Shown piece after piece: positions 36,176 to 45,580 of a stretch of DNA of 64,000 nt. Numbering within the stretch: position 1 is the stretch's first letter; every line of letters starts with the position of its first letter. The DNA comes from UBA1765 sp045629945. Lineage in GTDB: Bacteria; Fibrobacterota; Fibrobacteria; Fibrobacterales; Fibrobacteraceae. The DNA is taken from contig JAZQSE010000033.1 in assembly GCA_045629945.1 (NCBI GenBank), positions 87,594 to 151,593 of the forward strand, read 5' to 3'. Under the pieces are notes generated by a model that did not search any database, was not told the origin of the DNA, and saw only the letters and a program-made list of their open reading frames with translations. The position numbers and the translations under genes were made by a program.

Positions 36176-37339
36176 ATGGCTGAAAAAAAGAAACCAAATT
36201 CCAAGAAAGCAGTTTCTGCTAAAAAAGCAGCACCAGTAGCAAAAAAAGCTCCGGCAAAGGTGGTTGCAAAGCAAGCCTCAAAAAAGGCATCTCCAAAGGC
36301 ACCGGCTAAAGCCCAGAAAGCACAACCTAAAAAAGTAGCTAAGCCAGTTTCTCCTAAAAAGCCTGCAAAAAAAGTAGAAGCTCCTAAAAAAGCAGTACAA
36401 GCCAAAAGCACTCCAGCCAAAAAAGTTGTAAAAAAAGCTCCGGCAAAGGTAGTTGCAAAGCAAACTTCTAAAAAGTCAACGGATAAGGTTACTCCTAAAG
36501 CCGCTAAAGTAACTCCTGCTAAATCTACAGCTGTTAAGAAAGCTCCGGCAAAGGTTGTAATTAAGCAAAGCGCAAAAAAATCAGAACCTGAAAAACAAAA
36601 TAAAGTCAAAAAGGCTCCTGTTAAAACGGTTGCTGAAAAGGGTGTCAAAACAAAAGAGATTCTTAAAAAGTCTGAACCAGAAAAGCAAAGTACAAAAAAG
36701 GCAAAAACTGCTGTAAAAGATGAATCTAAAAAGCAGGTAATAGAAAAAAATGAAGTTGTAGTAGACGATGCTGCCAAAGAAACTAAATCAAAGGCTAAGC
36801 AAAAAGAAGCAAAGGCAAAAGCAGAACCTGTTGCCGAAGAACCGAAAGAAGAACTTTATCCAGTTCTTCTTCGCGGGGGAGTAAAACTTGCGAAGTCTGT
36901 ATTTTTTGAAGAAAGTTCAGAAGCCGAAGAAAAAGCAAAGAATACCAAAAAAGTTGGTCGTGATTTAAAAAATGTTGAAAAGCCAACAAGTGCTTTACGT
37001 CATAAAGCGTCTCTTGCAGAAGAGACACCAGAAGAATTGCATGAACGTGTTTTGCGTGAACTCGAAGAAGAAAATCGTGCTTTCTACCAAGAAATAGCAA
37101 ATCAGATTTGTACTCGTTGTTGTATTAATATTGTTTCTCCAGAATTCAGAGTGGATAAAGATATGGGGTATTGTGAAGAATGTGCTTCTATCTTAAAACT
37201 TGGTATGTCTAAAGAAGCAAGACAAACAGAATACAATATTAATTTTGCTAAAGGTGATGATGACCAAGATGAAGATTTTGGTGATGGACCAGATGCAGAT
37301 GATTTACAAGATTCTGATGAAGATTTTGACGATGTCTAA
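36176..37339 (+). CDS. Histone H1-like basic protein with C4 zinc finger and acidic tail
   Basis: 387 residues in three parts. Residues 1-220 are Lys/Ala/Pro-rich, like H1 tails and the bacterial AlgP/Hc1 proteins; the unit KKAPAKVV(A/I)KQ occurs at 23-33, 86-96 and 121-131, and KKSEPEKQ at 135-141 and 165-171. A helical stretch (280-310) leads to C312, C315, C333 and C336, a CxxC-CxxC finger of the DksA/TraR kind, though the DksA coiled coil is shortened. The last 28 residues are mostly Asp/Glu. Inference: a DNA- or RNA-polymerase-binding chromatin-like protein. AGGAG precedes the ATG. No search was possible. Confidence 0.75.
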   Translation: MAEKKKPNSKKAVSAKKAAPVAKKAPAKVVAKQASKKASPKAPAKAQKAQPKKVAKPVSPKKPAKKVEAPKKAVQAKSTPAKKVVKKAPAKVVAKQTSKKSTDKVTPKAAKVTPAKSTAVKKAPAKVVIKQSAKKSEPEKQNKVKKAPVKTVAEKGVKTKEILKKSEPEKQSTKKAKTAVKDESKKQVIEKNEVVVDDAAKETKSKAKQKEAKAKAEPVAEEPKEELYPVLLRGGVKLAKSVFFEESSEAEEKAKNTKKVGRDLKNVEKPTSALRHKASLAEETPEELHERVLRELEEENRAFYQEIANQICTRCCINIVSPEFRVDKDMGYCEECASILKLGMSKEARQTEYNINFAKGDDDQDEDFGDGPDADDLQDSDEDFDDV

Positions 37340-37351
37340 AATCTTCATGTA

Positions 37352-37384
37352 AAAAAACTCGGCAATTTATTGCCGAGTTTTTTT
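37352..37384 (+). terminator. Terminator after the H1-like gene
   Basis: AAAAAACTCGGCA paired with TGCCGAGTTTTTT, with loop TTTA after closing pairs. Ends the cyclophilin-H1-like operon. Confidence 0.9.
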
Positions 37385-37385
37385 T

Positions 37386-37416
37386 ATAAAAATTCCCGCC
37401 AACGGCGGGAATTTTT
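37386..37416 (-). terminator. Terminator after fabV
   Basis: AAAAATTCCCGCC, loop AAC, GGCGGGAATTTTT, immediately after the previous hairpin and before the end of the convergent fabV gene. Confidence 0.88.
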
Positions 37417-37433
37417 CAAAGCTTTAAAAAGGA

Positions 37434-38639
37434 TTAAATTGTTTCTACAGAAGCAACGTCTAAAGAATAATCTACGCCAGCAACATCAAAGCCATTAGTA
37501 GCTAAGAAATCGTGACGGTAGCCTTCTAAATCAGCAAATTCTGCAAAATTTTCTTGGGTGATTTTTGCCATTCTTTCATCAACGACGGTTTGAACTTGTG
37601 GGTCCATTTCCCAGTCATCAATTCGAATGAGATGATTTTCATCTGTAGGTACAGCTTCACCTGTGTAAAGGCGTTCAGCAAAAAGGCGTTCCATTTGTTC
37701 AATACAACCTTCATGAGAACCTTGTTCTTTCATAACTTTAAAGAGAACAGAAAGGTAAAGCGGAATAATAGGGATAACTGCACTAGAACGGGTAACAAGC
37801 CCTTTGTTTACAGAAACATAAGCTTCACCATTTAATGCATTTTTCAATTCTGCATCAAGGTCACGAGCCGTTTGTTCAAGATGCTTTTTGGCGCCACCGA
37901 TAGTCCCATCGCGATAAATTGCGTGAGAAAGAGAAGGACCAATATAAGAATAGGCAACAGTTTTACAACCATCTGCAAGAACTCCGGCGTCAAGCAAACG
38001 GCGAACCCAGAGAGCCCAGTCTTCACCGCCCATTACTTTGACTGTATTGGCTGCTTCTTCTTCTGTAGCAGGTTCCGCACTGATTGTGCTTAAAGCACCA
38101 GTCATCACATCAATGGTGTCACCGGTAAATGTCTGGCCAAGTGGTTTTAAAACGCTGCGGTACATAGTGCCATTATCCGGGTCAACGCGAACAGCACTAG
38201 CTACGCTATAAATAATGAGGTCGATTTTTGTGCCAAGTTCTTTCACTGCGTTAATTACATTTGCCCGCATTTCGTGAGAAAAGGCATCTCCGTTAAAAGT
38301 AATGCTTTTTAAACCAGCTTCTTTGGCTTCTTTGTCAAAAGCCATATTGTTGTAAAAACCTGGAGTACCCGGTTTTTGGCGAGGAGTATCAGTTCCTTCT
38401 TTTTCAAAGGATACACCGATAGTTGTTGCACCAAATTCAAAAGCGGCTGCTATACGGCTAGCAAGACCATAACCTGTAGAACAGCCCAGAACCAAAACAG
38501 TTTTTGGAGCATCTGCAAGAGTTTTGCGTTCAGCCTTTTTTTGTTGAACGTAAGCAATTTGGTTTTTCACATCAGCAGCACAACCTATTGGGTGTGCATT
38601 GATACACATATTGCTGCGAATCATTGGTTGGATAATCAT
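37434..38639 (-). CDS. fabV: Trans-2-enoyl-ACP/CoA reductase FabV
   Basis: 401 residues. NADH-dependent reductase of the last fatty-acid elongation step; FabV is the triclosan-resistant type. Features: MIIQPMIRSNMCINAHPIGC at the N terminus, VLVLGCSTGYGLASRIAAAF as the dinucleotide-binding loop, IYSVASAVR, and the active-site Tyr in VAYSYIGPSLSHAIYRDG with Lys eight residues on (GGAKKHL). Ends the acs-fabF-fabV run. Confidence 0.96.
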   Translation of the reverse strand: MIIQPMIRSNMCINAHPIGCAADVKNQIAYVQQKKAERKTLADAPKTVLVLGCSTGYGLASRIAAAFEFGATTIGVSFEKEGTDTPRQKPGTPGFYNNMAFDKEAKEAGLKSITFNGDAFSHEMRANVINAVKELGTKIDLIIYSVASAVRVDPDNGTMYRSVLKPLGQTFTGDTIDVMTGALSTISAEPATEEEAANTVKVMGGEDWALWVRRLLDAGVLADGCKTVAYSYIGPSLSHAIYRDGTIGGAKKHLEQTARDLDAELKNALNGEAYVSVNKGLVTRSSAVIPIIPLYLSVLFKVMKEQGSHEGCIEQMERLFAERLYTGEAVPTDENHLIRIDDWEMDPQVQTVVDERMAKITQENFAEFADLEGYRHDFLATNGFDVAGVDYSLDVASVETI

Positions 38640-38651
38640 GAGGCCTCCTTC

Positions 38652-39905
38652 TTAATCTTTGAATTTTTTCATTACTACTGCGCCATTGTGGCCACCAAAG
38701 CCTAAAGACATAGAAACAAAACTATCCATTGGGGCTTCAAGTGGTTCTGGCAAGTAGTTTAAATCACAACCTTGTTCAATATCTGGATTTTCAAGGTTAA
38801 GTGTCGGGGGGTAAAAACCTTCAAGCATACCTTTGATGCTGATAATAGCTTCTACAGCACCAGCAGCACCAATGCAATGCCCGGTCATACTTTTGGTTGA
38901 AGAAATTTTTAAGGCTTTTGCATGCTCGCCAAAAGCAATCTTTAACATTCGCGTTTCTGCGGCATCATTCAATTTAGTTGATGTTCCATGCGCGTTATAA
39001 TAATCAATTTCTTCTGGGCTCATTTTGGCATCTTCAAGAGCTCTTTGGATTGCAGTTGCTCCACCAAGTCCATCTGGGTGAGGGCTTGTAATATGGTAAG
39101 CATCGCTTGAAGCTCCATAACCAGCAAATTCAGCATAGATTTTTGCACCACGAGCTTTTGCGTGTTCTAATTCTTCCAATACAAGAATCCCAGCGCCTTC
39201 GCCCATAATAAAACCTTCTCTGTCTTTATCAAAAGGACGACAAGCGGCTTTAGGGTTTTCATTAAAAGAGTGGGCAAGAGCGTGCATTCCATGGAAACTA
39301 CTAATGCTAAAACCTGTAATAGAAGATTCAGCACCGCCAGCAAGGCAAACATCCATTCTTCCTGCGCGGATAAGGTCTAATGCAGCACCAAGAGCATCAG
39401 TCCCAGAAGCGCATGCAGTTGCTAAAGTCCAGGATGGGCCTGTAATCCCTAATTTCATGCTGACATTTGCAGCCCCTTCATTGGCGATAAACATAGGTAC
39501 AGCAAGCGGCGGAACGCGGTGAGGTCCATTATTGAAATACTTGTCATAAGCGTGTTCAATAACATCAAAGCCACTCAAGCCATTTCCGACCATAATGCCA
39601 GTGCGCTCTGCTTCAAGAGTTTCTTTAGAAAGCCCTGCATCCCGAATCGCTTCATAAGAAGCTGAAAGTAAAAATTGAGTGAAACGAGCCATGCGGCGTG
39701 CTTCTCTACTTTCAATACCATGTTCTTCGGGCAAAAAATTTTTAACTTCTGCAGCAATCTGAACAGGGTAATTAGAAGCATCAAAAAGAGAAATTTTGTC
39801 AATGCCAGATTCTTTATTACGAATGGCTGCCCAAGATTCTTGAACCGTATTGCCAAGAGGAGTTACAGCCCCCATACCAGTTACGACAATTCTGCGTTTA
39901 TTCAT
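38652..39905 (-). CDS. fabF: 3-oxoacyl-ACP synthase II
   Basis: 417 residues. Thiolase-fold condensing enzyme: C165 in TACASGTD, His in AHGTSTKLND and His in SMTGHCIGAAGAVE form the Cys-His-His triad; GFGGHNG ends the protein. It extends acyl-ACP with malonyl-ACP. The start overlaps the acyl-CoA synthetase stop (TGATG) and fabV begins 12 bases after its end. Confidence 0.96.
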   Translation of the reverse strand: MNKRRIVVTGMGAVTPLGNTVQESWAAIRNKESGIDKISLFDASNYPVQIAAEVKNFLPEEHGIESREARRMARFTQFLLSASYEAIRDAGLSKETLEAERTGIMVGNGLSGFDVIEHAYDKYFNNGPHRVPPLAVPMFIANEGAANVSMKLGITGPSWTLATACASGTDALGAALDLIRAGRMDVCLAGGAESSITGFSISSFHGMHALAHSFNENPKAACRPFDKDREGFIMGEGAGILVLEELEHAKARGAKIYAEFAGYGASSDAYHITSPHPDGLGGATAIQRALEDAKMSPEEIDYYNAHGTSTKLNDAAETRMLKIAFGEHAKALKISSTKSMTGHCIGAAGAVEAIISIKGMLEGFYPPTLNLENPDIEQGCDLNYLPEPLEAPMDSFVSMSLGFGGHNGAVVMKKFKD

Positions 39906-41596
39906 CAGGATTCCTTTTCGTCTTTATTTTTCTCATTTTCACTTGTATTGTCAGTCTCTCGGATAGTAGCTCTTCGGATTTTACCACTAATAGTTTTAGG
40001 TAATTCAGAAACGAATTCAATAATACGAGGACTTTTATAAGAAGCAGCAACTTGTTTCGTGTATTTCTGAATATCAGCTGCCAATTCTTTTGTTGCTTCA
40101 AAACCTTTAGACAAAACAATCGTTGCTTTGACAACCTGGTTTCTCATACGATCATTAACACCGGTAACAGCACATTCTAAAACGGCAGGGTGTTGTTGGA
40201 GCGTACTTTCCACTTCAAAAGGACTTACTCTATAACCAGAAGTTTTAATTAAATCGTCTGTTCTTCCTACAAACCAGAAATAGCCATCTTCATCTTTCCA
40301 GGCCGTATCACCTGTGTGGTAAAGATCAGTTGAAAAAACGCTTTCAGTCATTTTTTGGTCACGGTAATAACCTGCAAAAAGTCCAAAAGGACGGCTTTCG
40401 TTTAAGTGGATAACAATTTCACCGACTTCGTTTGCTTTACAAGGGTTTCCATTGGCGTCAATTATATCAATATTGTAGCCAGGAGCTGGTTTTCCCATTG
40501 AACCTGGCCTTGGAGCCATCCAGGGAAAGTTACCAATGGCAAGAGTACATTCTGTCTGCCCATAACCTTCGCGCATAGAAAGGCCTGTTTTGGCCAGGAA
40601 CTTGTTGAAAATATCTGCATTTAAAGCTTCGCCTGCAGTAGTGCAATATTTTAAAGCGGAAAGGTCATAAAGCGAAAAATCTTGTTGCAGCAAATAGCGA
40701 TAAACAGTAGGTGGGGCACAGAATGAAGTGATTTTATATTTTGACATCACTTCAAGCATTTTACCTGGAACAAAACCGAGCATATCGTAGGTAAATACGG
40801 CACTACCAGCAATCCATTGGCCATAAATTTTTCCCCACATTGCTTTTGCCCAACCCGTTTCTGCAATGGTCAAGTGCCTTCCGTTTTCTTGCACATTTTG
40901 CCAATATTTAGCGGTAACGATATGTCCTAAAGGGTAAGTGTAATTATGCTGTACCATTTTTGGGTAACTAGAAGTCCCAGATGTAAAATAGAGAAGCATA
41001 ATATCATTATTACAGGTTTTATAAATACCTTCAGGGCGTTCAAATTCGTCATCAGCATCGGGGAAAGCGTTGTAAAAAGTTTTCCAACCTTTACGTTGTT
41101 TACCAATAGTCACTAAATGCTTTACAGAAGGAGAAGTAGGCATAGCGGCTTCTATTTGTTCTTGAAGCCCGGAATCGTCATAAGTGACAATAGCCTTGAT
41201 ACTTGCAGCATTGGTGCGGTATTCAATATCTTTTGTTAAAAGCATGTTGGTTGCAGGAACAGCAATCGCACCAATTCTATGTAAAGCTAAAAGGAAAAAC
41301 CAAAATTCATAACGGCGTCTTAAAATAAGCATAACGGCATCGCCTTTTTTGATGCCTAACATACGAAGATAATTTGCCGTTTTATTTGAAGCTATTTTTA
41401 AGTCTTGGAATGTGAAAATTTTTTCTTCTTCGTCGTCTATCCAAACAAGAGCTTCTTTTTGTGGTTCAAGTTCTGCATAGCGGTCAACAACATCGTAAGC
41501 AAAATTAAAATCATCAGGAATGTGGATTGCAAACTTTTGCTTTAATTCTTCATAAGAATTATAGATTGTCTGATCGATGAATTCATCTAGTAACAT
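39905..41596 (-). CDS. AMP-forming acyl-CoA synthetase
   Basis: 563 residues of the ANL superfamily. LLYFTSGTSSYPKMVQHNY is the P-loop-like A3 motif; REGYGQTECTLA, YHTGDTAWKDEDGYFWFVGRTDD and PKTISGKIRR are the later core motifs. The similarity is to medium-chain acyl-CoA synthetases (ACSM type). In an operon with fabF and fabV it may bring exogenous or recycled fatty acids into the elongation cycle; this is inferred. A TATATT upstream gives a leader of about 25-30 bases. A 30-residue charged tail is unusual. Confidence 0.88.
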   Translation of the reverse strand: MLLDEFIDQTIYNSYEELKQKFAIHIPDDFNFAYDVVDRYAELEPQKEALVWIDDEEEKIFTFQDLKIASNKTANYLRMLGIKKGDAVMLILRRRYEFWFFLLALHRIGAIAVPATNMLLTKDIEYRTNAASIKAIVTYDDSGLQEQIEAAMPTSPSVKHLVTIGKQRKGWKTFYNAFPDADDEFERPEGIYKTCNNDIMLLYFTSGTSSYPKMVQHNYTYPLGHIVTAKYWQNVQENGRHLTIAETGWAKAMWGKIYGQWIAGSAVFTYDMLGFVPGKMLEVMSKYKITSFCAPPTVYRYLLQQDFSLYDLSALKYCTTAGEALNADIFNKFLAKTGLSMREGYGQTECTLAIGNFPWMAPRPGSMGKPAPGYNIDIIDANGNPCKANEVGEIVIHLNESRPFGLFAGYYRDQKMTESVFSTDLYHTGDTAWKDEDGYFWFVGRTDDLIKTSGYRVSPFEVESTLQQHPAVLECAVTGVNDRMRNQVVKATIVLSKGFEATKELAADIQKYTKQVAASYKSPRIIEFVSELPKTISGKIRRATIRETDNTSENEKNKDEKES

Positions 41597-41840
41597 GTTT
41601 GCACCTTATTTATTCGTTAGTGCACCTAATATAGAATTTTGCAAACTTTCTTTAAAAGATTTAGAACGAAAAAATCCGATAGTTTTAAAAAATGAAAGAA
41701 AATGAATTTTCGTTCAAAAAGATTGATTTTTCTAGTGTTTTATAGATCAAAATGTTTTTTTTTGAATAAAATAACGTAAGAATTTTCAGAAGGATTTTTG
41801 TTTGCAGAATTAGCAATTTTTTAGGATTGGATAAAAAAAT

Positions 41841-41868
41841 AAAAAGCTTCTCAAGTGAGAAGCTTTTT
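41841..41868 (-). terminator. Terminator after tRNA-Asp
   Basis: AAAAAGCTTCTCA, loop AG, TGAGAAGCTTTTT. Ends the DUF3098-tRNA-Val-tRNA-Asp transcript. The stretch 41597-41840 beside it is AT-rich and shows no gene. Confidence 0.88.
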
Positions 41869-41869
41869 A

Positions 41870-41944
41870 CGGGATGGACGAGGCTTGAACTCGCAACCTC
41901 CGGCGTGACAGGCCGGTGCTCTAACCAAATTGAGCTACCACCCC
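41870..41944 (-). tRNA. tRNA-Asp (anticodon GTC)
   Basis: Acceptor GGGGTGG/CCATCCC with one G-U pair, anticodon stem CCGGC/GCCGG with loop CTGTCAC, T arm with TTCAAGC, discriminator G as usual for Asp. CCA not encoded. It lies 11 bases downstream of tRNA-Val. Confidence 0.96.
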
Positions 41945-41955
41945 AACTATTTTTA

Positions 41956-42030
41956 TGGGCGATAACGGATTCGAACCGCTGACATTCTGCTTGTAAGGCA
42001 GACGCTCTGAACCAGCTGAGCTAATCGCCC
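41956..42030 (-). tRNA. tRNA-Val (anticodon TAC)
   Basis: Acceptor GGGCGAT/ATCGCCC, anticodon stem TCTGC/GCAGA with loop CTTACAA, T arm GTTCGAATC, discriminator A; CCA not encoded. Its first ten bases overlap the end of the upstream DUF3098-like coding sequence (stop codon at 42021-42023). Confidence 0.96.
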
Positions 42031-42215
42031 TTTTTTTTGTTTTTGCCATACCAAAGAATCCCAACAGGAATTACAACGACATAAGCAAGAACCAAAATAA
42101 TGGGTGCAACCGTCAGTGAAACAGGGTTTTCCGCAGGGCCTTGAGCCAAACAGAAGAATCCGATTACAAGCATCAAGATTCCAACAACGATTAAAAAGAT
42201 ATTCTTTTTTGTCAT
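42021..42215 (-). CDS. DUF3098-like small membrane protein
   Basis: 64 residues, two membrane helices (about 5-24 and 36-56) joined by a short polar loop, and a lysine-rich C terminus. It resembles DUF3098, a two-helix family known from Bacteroidetes relatives. AGAAGGA lies 8 bases before the ATG. The final codons GGC GAT TAG are the first bases of tRNA-Val, so the gene and tRNA share DNA. A near-consensus promoter precedes it. Function unknown. Confidence 0.75.
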   Translation of the reverse strand: MTKKNIFLIVVGILMLVIGFFCLAQGPAENPVSLTVAPIILVLAYVVVIPVGILWYGKNKKKGD

Positions 42216-42255
42216 TTCAAGAATCCTTCTGATGTTATCACCAAGATTACGACGC

Positions 42256-42286
42256 CAAATATACGAACTCTATTGCACCTTGTCAA
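42256..42286 (-). promoter_or_regulatory. Strong promoter of the DUF3098-tRNA operon
   Basis: TTGACA (42286-42281), exactly 17 bases, then TATATT (42263-42258; TATATTTG in full). The best consensus promoter seen in the window. The predicted start is about 35 bases before the DUF3098 ATG. Confidence 0.8.
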
Positions 42287-42313
42287 GGGATTTCCTTAAA
42301 AAAATTAAAAAAA

Positions 42314-44620
42314 CTATTTTGCTTTTGCCAATTTTTCTTCTTGACCCGGGTATTTAATTCTTGTATGGTAAGCACCTTCCAAACTATCTAGGAATATATC
42401 TTCTAAAAGGAAAACTTCTCTCACTGATAAATTACTTTCAGAAAATTCTCCTTCTGTCAAGCGAGTGCTTATAATATGGTGAATCATAGCCTTGATTTTT
42501 TCTGGAGTAGCGTTTCCGGAATCGTGCATGGAACGAGTAGCTGCTTCAATAGCATCGGCTAACATAAGAATGACGGTTTCTTTGCTTTGCGGTTTTGGCC
42601 CTTTATAACGGAAATCATTTGGATTAATTTCTTTGTCAGGATTGAGCCTTTGGGCTTCTCTATAGAAGTATTCTACAAGTGTTGTACCATGATGTTCTGA
42701 AATAGCAGACGCCACTAGATCAGGAATTTTATGTTCTTTAGCTAAAAGTTGTCCTTGTGTGACATGGTTAAGAATAATTTTTGCCGATTGGTATGGATCA
42801 AGGTTATTGTGAGGGGTAATGCCTTTCTTTTGGTTTTCTGTGAAAAATTCAGGGCGCATGGTTTTTCCCAAATCATGATAAAGAGCCATTACCCGGACAA
42901 GTAAAGCATTTGCACCTAAAGCATTAGCTACTTTTTCTGCTAGGTTGGCAACTTGAATACTATGGTGGAATGTTCCGGCAGCAAGTTCAGAAATACGCCT
43001 GAGAGTAGGACGATTAAAGTCACTCATTTCCATAAGTGTAAGAACAGTTGTAATTCCAAAAATTTTTTCAATCAAGTGAATGAAAAGAGAAGAAGCGAGT
43101 GCTGCAGTAATTGCTAACATAATGGAACCTACAAGTAATGTCTGGTAGAATATTTGCCATTCCATGCGGTTTCTGAGTAAAAGTAAGAACGTAAGTACTA
43201 AAGCAAACATAGCTATACTAGAAAGAATTCCCCAGATAAAATTCATACGGTAACGAATCATAGAAAGGAAATGGATTGAAGCATAAGCAACGCAGAAAGC
43301 AGCAATGGTTATAGCCAAATCATAACCGGCCAGCATGCCTAAGAAAATAGCGGAAAATGCTGAAAAAAGAGAACCCAATTTTCTATCGTAAAGAACTGTG
43401 ATGATAATTGGTGAAAAGCAGAACGGGTAAGCCCAAATAAGGTTGATGTTGTCTGGGATTGCGATAGCTGCATTTTGCACATATTCAATCATTTGGTGAG
43501 CTAATGCACAAACAATAACTTGTAATGCTGCAAGCGTTGTAAAAGACCAAATGTAGCGCTTTTTCTGTAGAATGTTTTTAGCAAGAGGCGTGAAAAGAAA
43601 CACGAACAAAAGAGCCACTAACAGACAAAGGATTGCAATTTGGCCAAACTTTGCCGTAACAAGTTGTTTTGAATTTTCTTGTTGTAAAGCATTGTGTAAA
43701 GCATTTAATTTTTCAAGGACATCTTTTGTAATAGGGCTTCCTTGTGAAACCACTTCCATGCCTTTAGCCACGATTCCCTTGTTTGGTAAAATAGCTTGTC
43801 TTGCCTCTTCTTTTCTGCGTTCAGTTTCTTTTTCCATATAAAAGATATTTGGAACGGTAAATACATAAAGTGCTTCATAAAATGCACTTAAAATACTTTG
43901 GTTGGCAGAGGCATTGGGGAATGTTCTTTGGAGTTCGGCAAATGTTTCATCGATTCTACGTTCACGAGGTTCTAATTCTGTAACATCTACAGAAATTTCT
44001 TGTCCATCGCGAACAAGAGAAGCAGAATTTTGGAAATACCTTAAACTCTTTATATCTCGGACATTATAAGAATCTTGGTAAAGTTGTAAACCATTTTTGG
44101 TGCTTACAATTAAAGTATTAGAAATGCCACGTTGTAACATTCTCTGGAATGCCTGGTATAAAGAATCTCTTGCTTTAGCGTTTGTCTGGAAAGTTTTAAT
44201 AGCTGTCGGAGAAAAACGAATTTTTAAAGACTCATAAATTTTTGACGCTTGTTGGATTTTAGCTTCTAAAGAAGAATCTCCAGCAGATGATGCATTTATG
44301 TTTCTCTGGAGAGAATCATAAGTGGCTAATTTTAAAAGGCTTTGTTTTAAATCGTCTAATGCACGTTTTGTTTCATCGGCATTGTATTCAAAAACGGCCT
44401 GAACGCGTTCTGCGGCTTTTTCTTTTTCTTGTTCAAATTCTTGTTGCGGTTTTGGAACTTCAAATGTTAAAGGAGCAATAATAGTTCTAGAACTTAATTG
44501 TCCTAAATGAGGGATTTCTGCTTTTTGTGCTAGTTCTTGTGATGGAAATAAAAGAATAGCCAAGGCTGTGACTAAAACCCAGCCAATGATTATATGCATA
44601 AGTTTCTTTTTGCTTTTCAT
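42314..44620 (-). CDS. 7TM-HD domain protein (PgpH-like)
   Basis: 768 residues. N-terminal membrane helix, a long extracytoplasmic helical domain (about 35-310; 7TMR-HDED type), seven membrane helices (about 325-540), and a cytoplasmic HDIG domain with HD in ALYHDLGK near 578 and ISEHHGTTLVEYF. Related PgpH proteins hydrolyse cyclic di-AMP. Whether this bacterium uses c-di-AMP cannot be told here. The end overlaps nothing downstream; the start overlaps phoH by 4 bases. The phoH-7TM-HD pairing (often with ybeY) is conserved in many bacteria. Confidence 0.9.
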   Translation of the reverse strand: MKSKKKLMHIIIGWVLVTALAILLFPSQELAQKAEIPHLGQLSSRTIIAPLTFEVPKPQQEFEQEKEKAAERVQAVFEYNADETKRALDDLKQSLLKLATYDSLQRNINASSAGDSSLEAKIQQASKIYESLKIRFSPTAIKTFQTNAKARDSLYQAFQRMLQRGISNTLIVSTKNGLQLYQDSYNVRDIKSLRYFQNSASLVRDGQEISVDVTELEPRERRIDETFAELQRTFPNASANQSILSAFYEALYVFTVPNIFYMEKETERRKEEARQAILPNKGIVAKGMEVVSQGSPITKDVLEKLNALHNALQQENSKQLVTAKFGQIAILCLLVALLFVFLFTPLAKNILQKKRYIWSFTTLAALQVIVCALAHQMIEYVQNAAIAIPDNINLIWAYPFCFSPIIITVLYDRKLGSLFSAFSAIFLGMLAGYDLAITIAAFCVAYASIHFLSMIRYRMNFIWGILSSIAMFALVLTFLLLLRNRMEWQIFYQTLLVGSIMLAITAALASSLFIHLIEKIFGITTVLTLMEMSDFNRPTLRRISELAAGTFHHSIQVANLAEKVANALGANALLVRVMALYHDLGKTMRPEFFTENQKKGITPHNNLDPYQSAKIILNHVTQGQLLAKEHKIPDLVASAISEHHGTTLVEYFYREAQRLNPDKEINPNDFRYKGPKPQSKETVILMLADAIEAATRSMHDSGNATPEKIKAMIHHIISTRLTEGEFSESNLSVREVFLLEDIFLDSLEGAYHTRIKYPGQEEKLAKAK

Positions 44621-45576
44621 ATTCGTTCTCCCTTATCGGAATAAGCGGCAATAATCTCTTTAACTAAACGATGTCTTAAAACATCTTCTGCTTGAAAATC
44701 AATTTGGGAAATACCTTTAATACCTTTTAAAAGTTGCATAGCGTGTAAAAATCCAGAAGGTTCTTTTTTAGCTAAATCAATTTGAGTGGCATCTCCTGTA
44801 ATAATAGCTTTACTTGCAGGCCCAAGACGAGTTAAAAACATTTTCATTTGAGCTATAGTAGTGTTTTGCGCCTCATCTAAAATAATAAAAGCTCGTTTAA
44901 GAGTTCGACCACGCATATAAGCTAAAGGGGCAACTTCAATAGCTCCGCATTCTTGGTAATGACTTAATTTGTTTGGTGGCAAAAGTTCAGCAAGACTATC
45001 GTGAATGGGGCGCAAGTAAGGTGCAATTTTTTCTTTTAAATCGCCGGGTAAAAAGCCTAAAGATTCTCCGGCTTCTACAGCCGGACGAACAAGACAAATT
45101 CGTTCAGCTTCTTTACGTTCAAGAGCACTAACAGCTAAAGCGACGGCTAAGAATGTTTTTCCGGTCCCTGCAGGGCCGTTAGCAAATAGAATATCGTTTT
45201 TAGTAGATTCTGAAACGAGTTTTGCTTGGGCTTGTGTTCTTGGGAGAACAGGAATACCAAAGCGATTTCTTAAAATGATTTCTCCGCTGAATTTAGTAGG
45301 CTCAGAATGTTTATCATTTGGAAATTCCAACATTTTAGAGAGCCATTCTGCGGTTATAGGCGTTTTGTGTTTAGCGGCGATTTTTAGTTGGTCTAAAATA
45401 GCGACCACGCCATCTAGATCGGCATTTTTTTCTGGTAAAATAAAAAGTAAATCAGGTTCTCTGCTTTGTATATGAACACAAAAACGGCTCTCCAATAGCT
45501 GGAAAACCGTTTCGTTTTCGCCCGAAATCAACCGTTTCAGCTCATCAGAAGCTGAATATCGGATAGGAGCGCCCAT
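44617..45576 (-). CDS. phoH: PhoH-like ATPase
   Basis: 319 residues. P-loop FANGPAGTGKTFLA at about 130-144, Walker B FIILDEAQN, and the family segments LVRPAVEAGESLGFLPGDL and KAIITGDATQIDL. PhoH proteins are ATPases with proposed RNA-helicase or RNase-linked roles. It overlaps the 7TM-HD gene by 4 bases and starts 4 bases after the small lipoprotein's stop, forming a three-gene operon. Confidence 0.93.
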   Translation of the reverse strand: MGAPIRYSASDELKRLISGENETVFQLLESRFCVHIQSREPDLLFILPEKNADLDGVVAILDQLKIAAKHKTPITAEWLSKMLEFPNDKHSEPTKFSGEIILRNRFGIPVLPRTQAQAKLVSESTKNDILFANGPAGTGKTFLAVALAVSALERKEAERICLVRPAVEAGESLGFLPGDLKEKIAPYLRPIHDSLAELLPPNKLSHYQECGAIEVAPLAYMRGRTLKRAFIILDEAQNTTIAQMKMFLTRLGPASKAIITGDATQIDLAKKEPSGFLHAMQLLKGIKGISQIDFQAEDVLRHRLVKEIIAAYSDKGERI

Positions 45577-45580
45577 AAAT

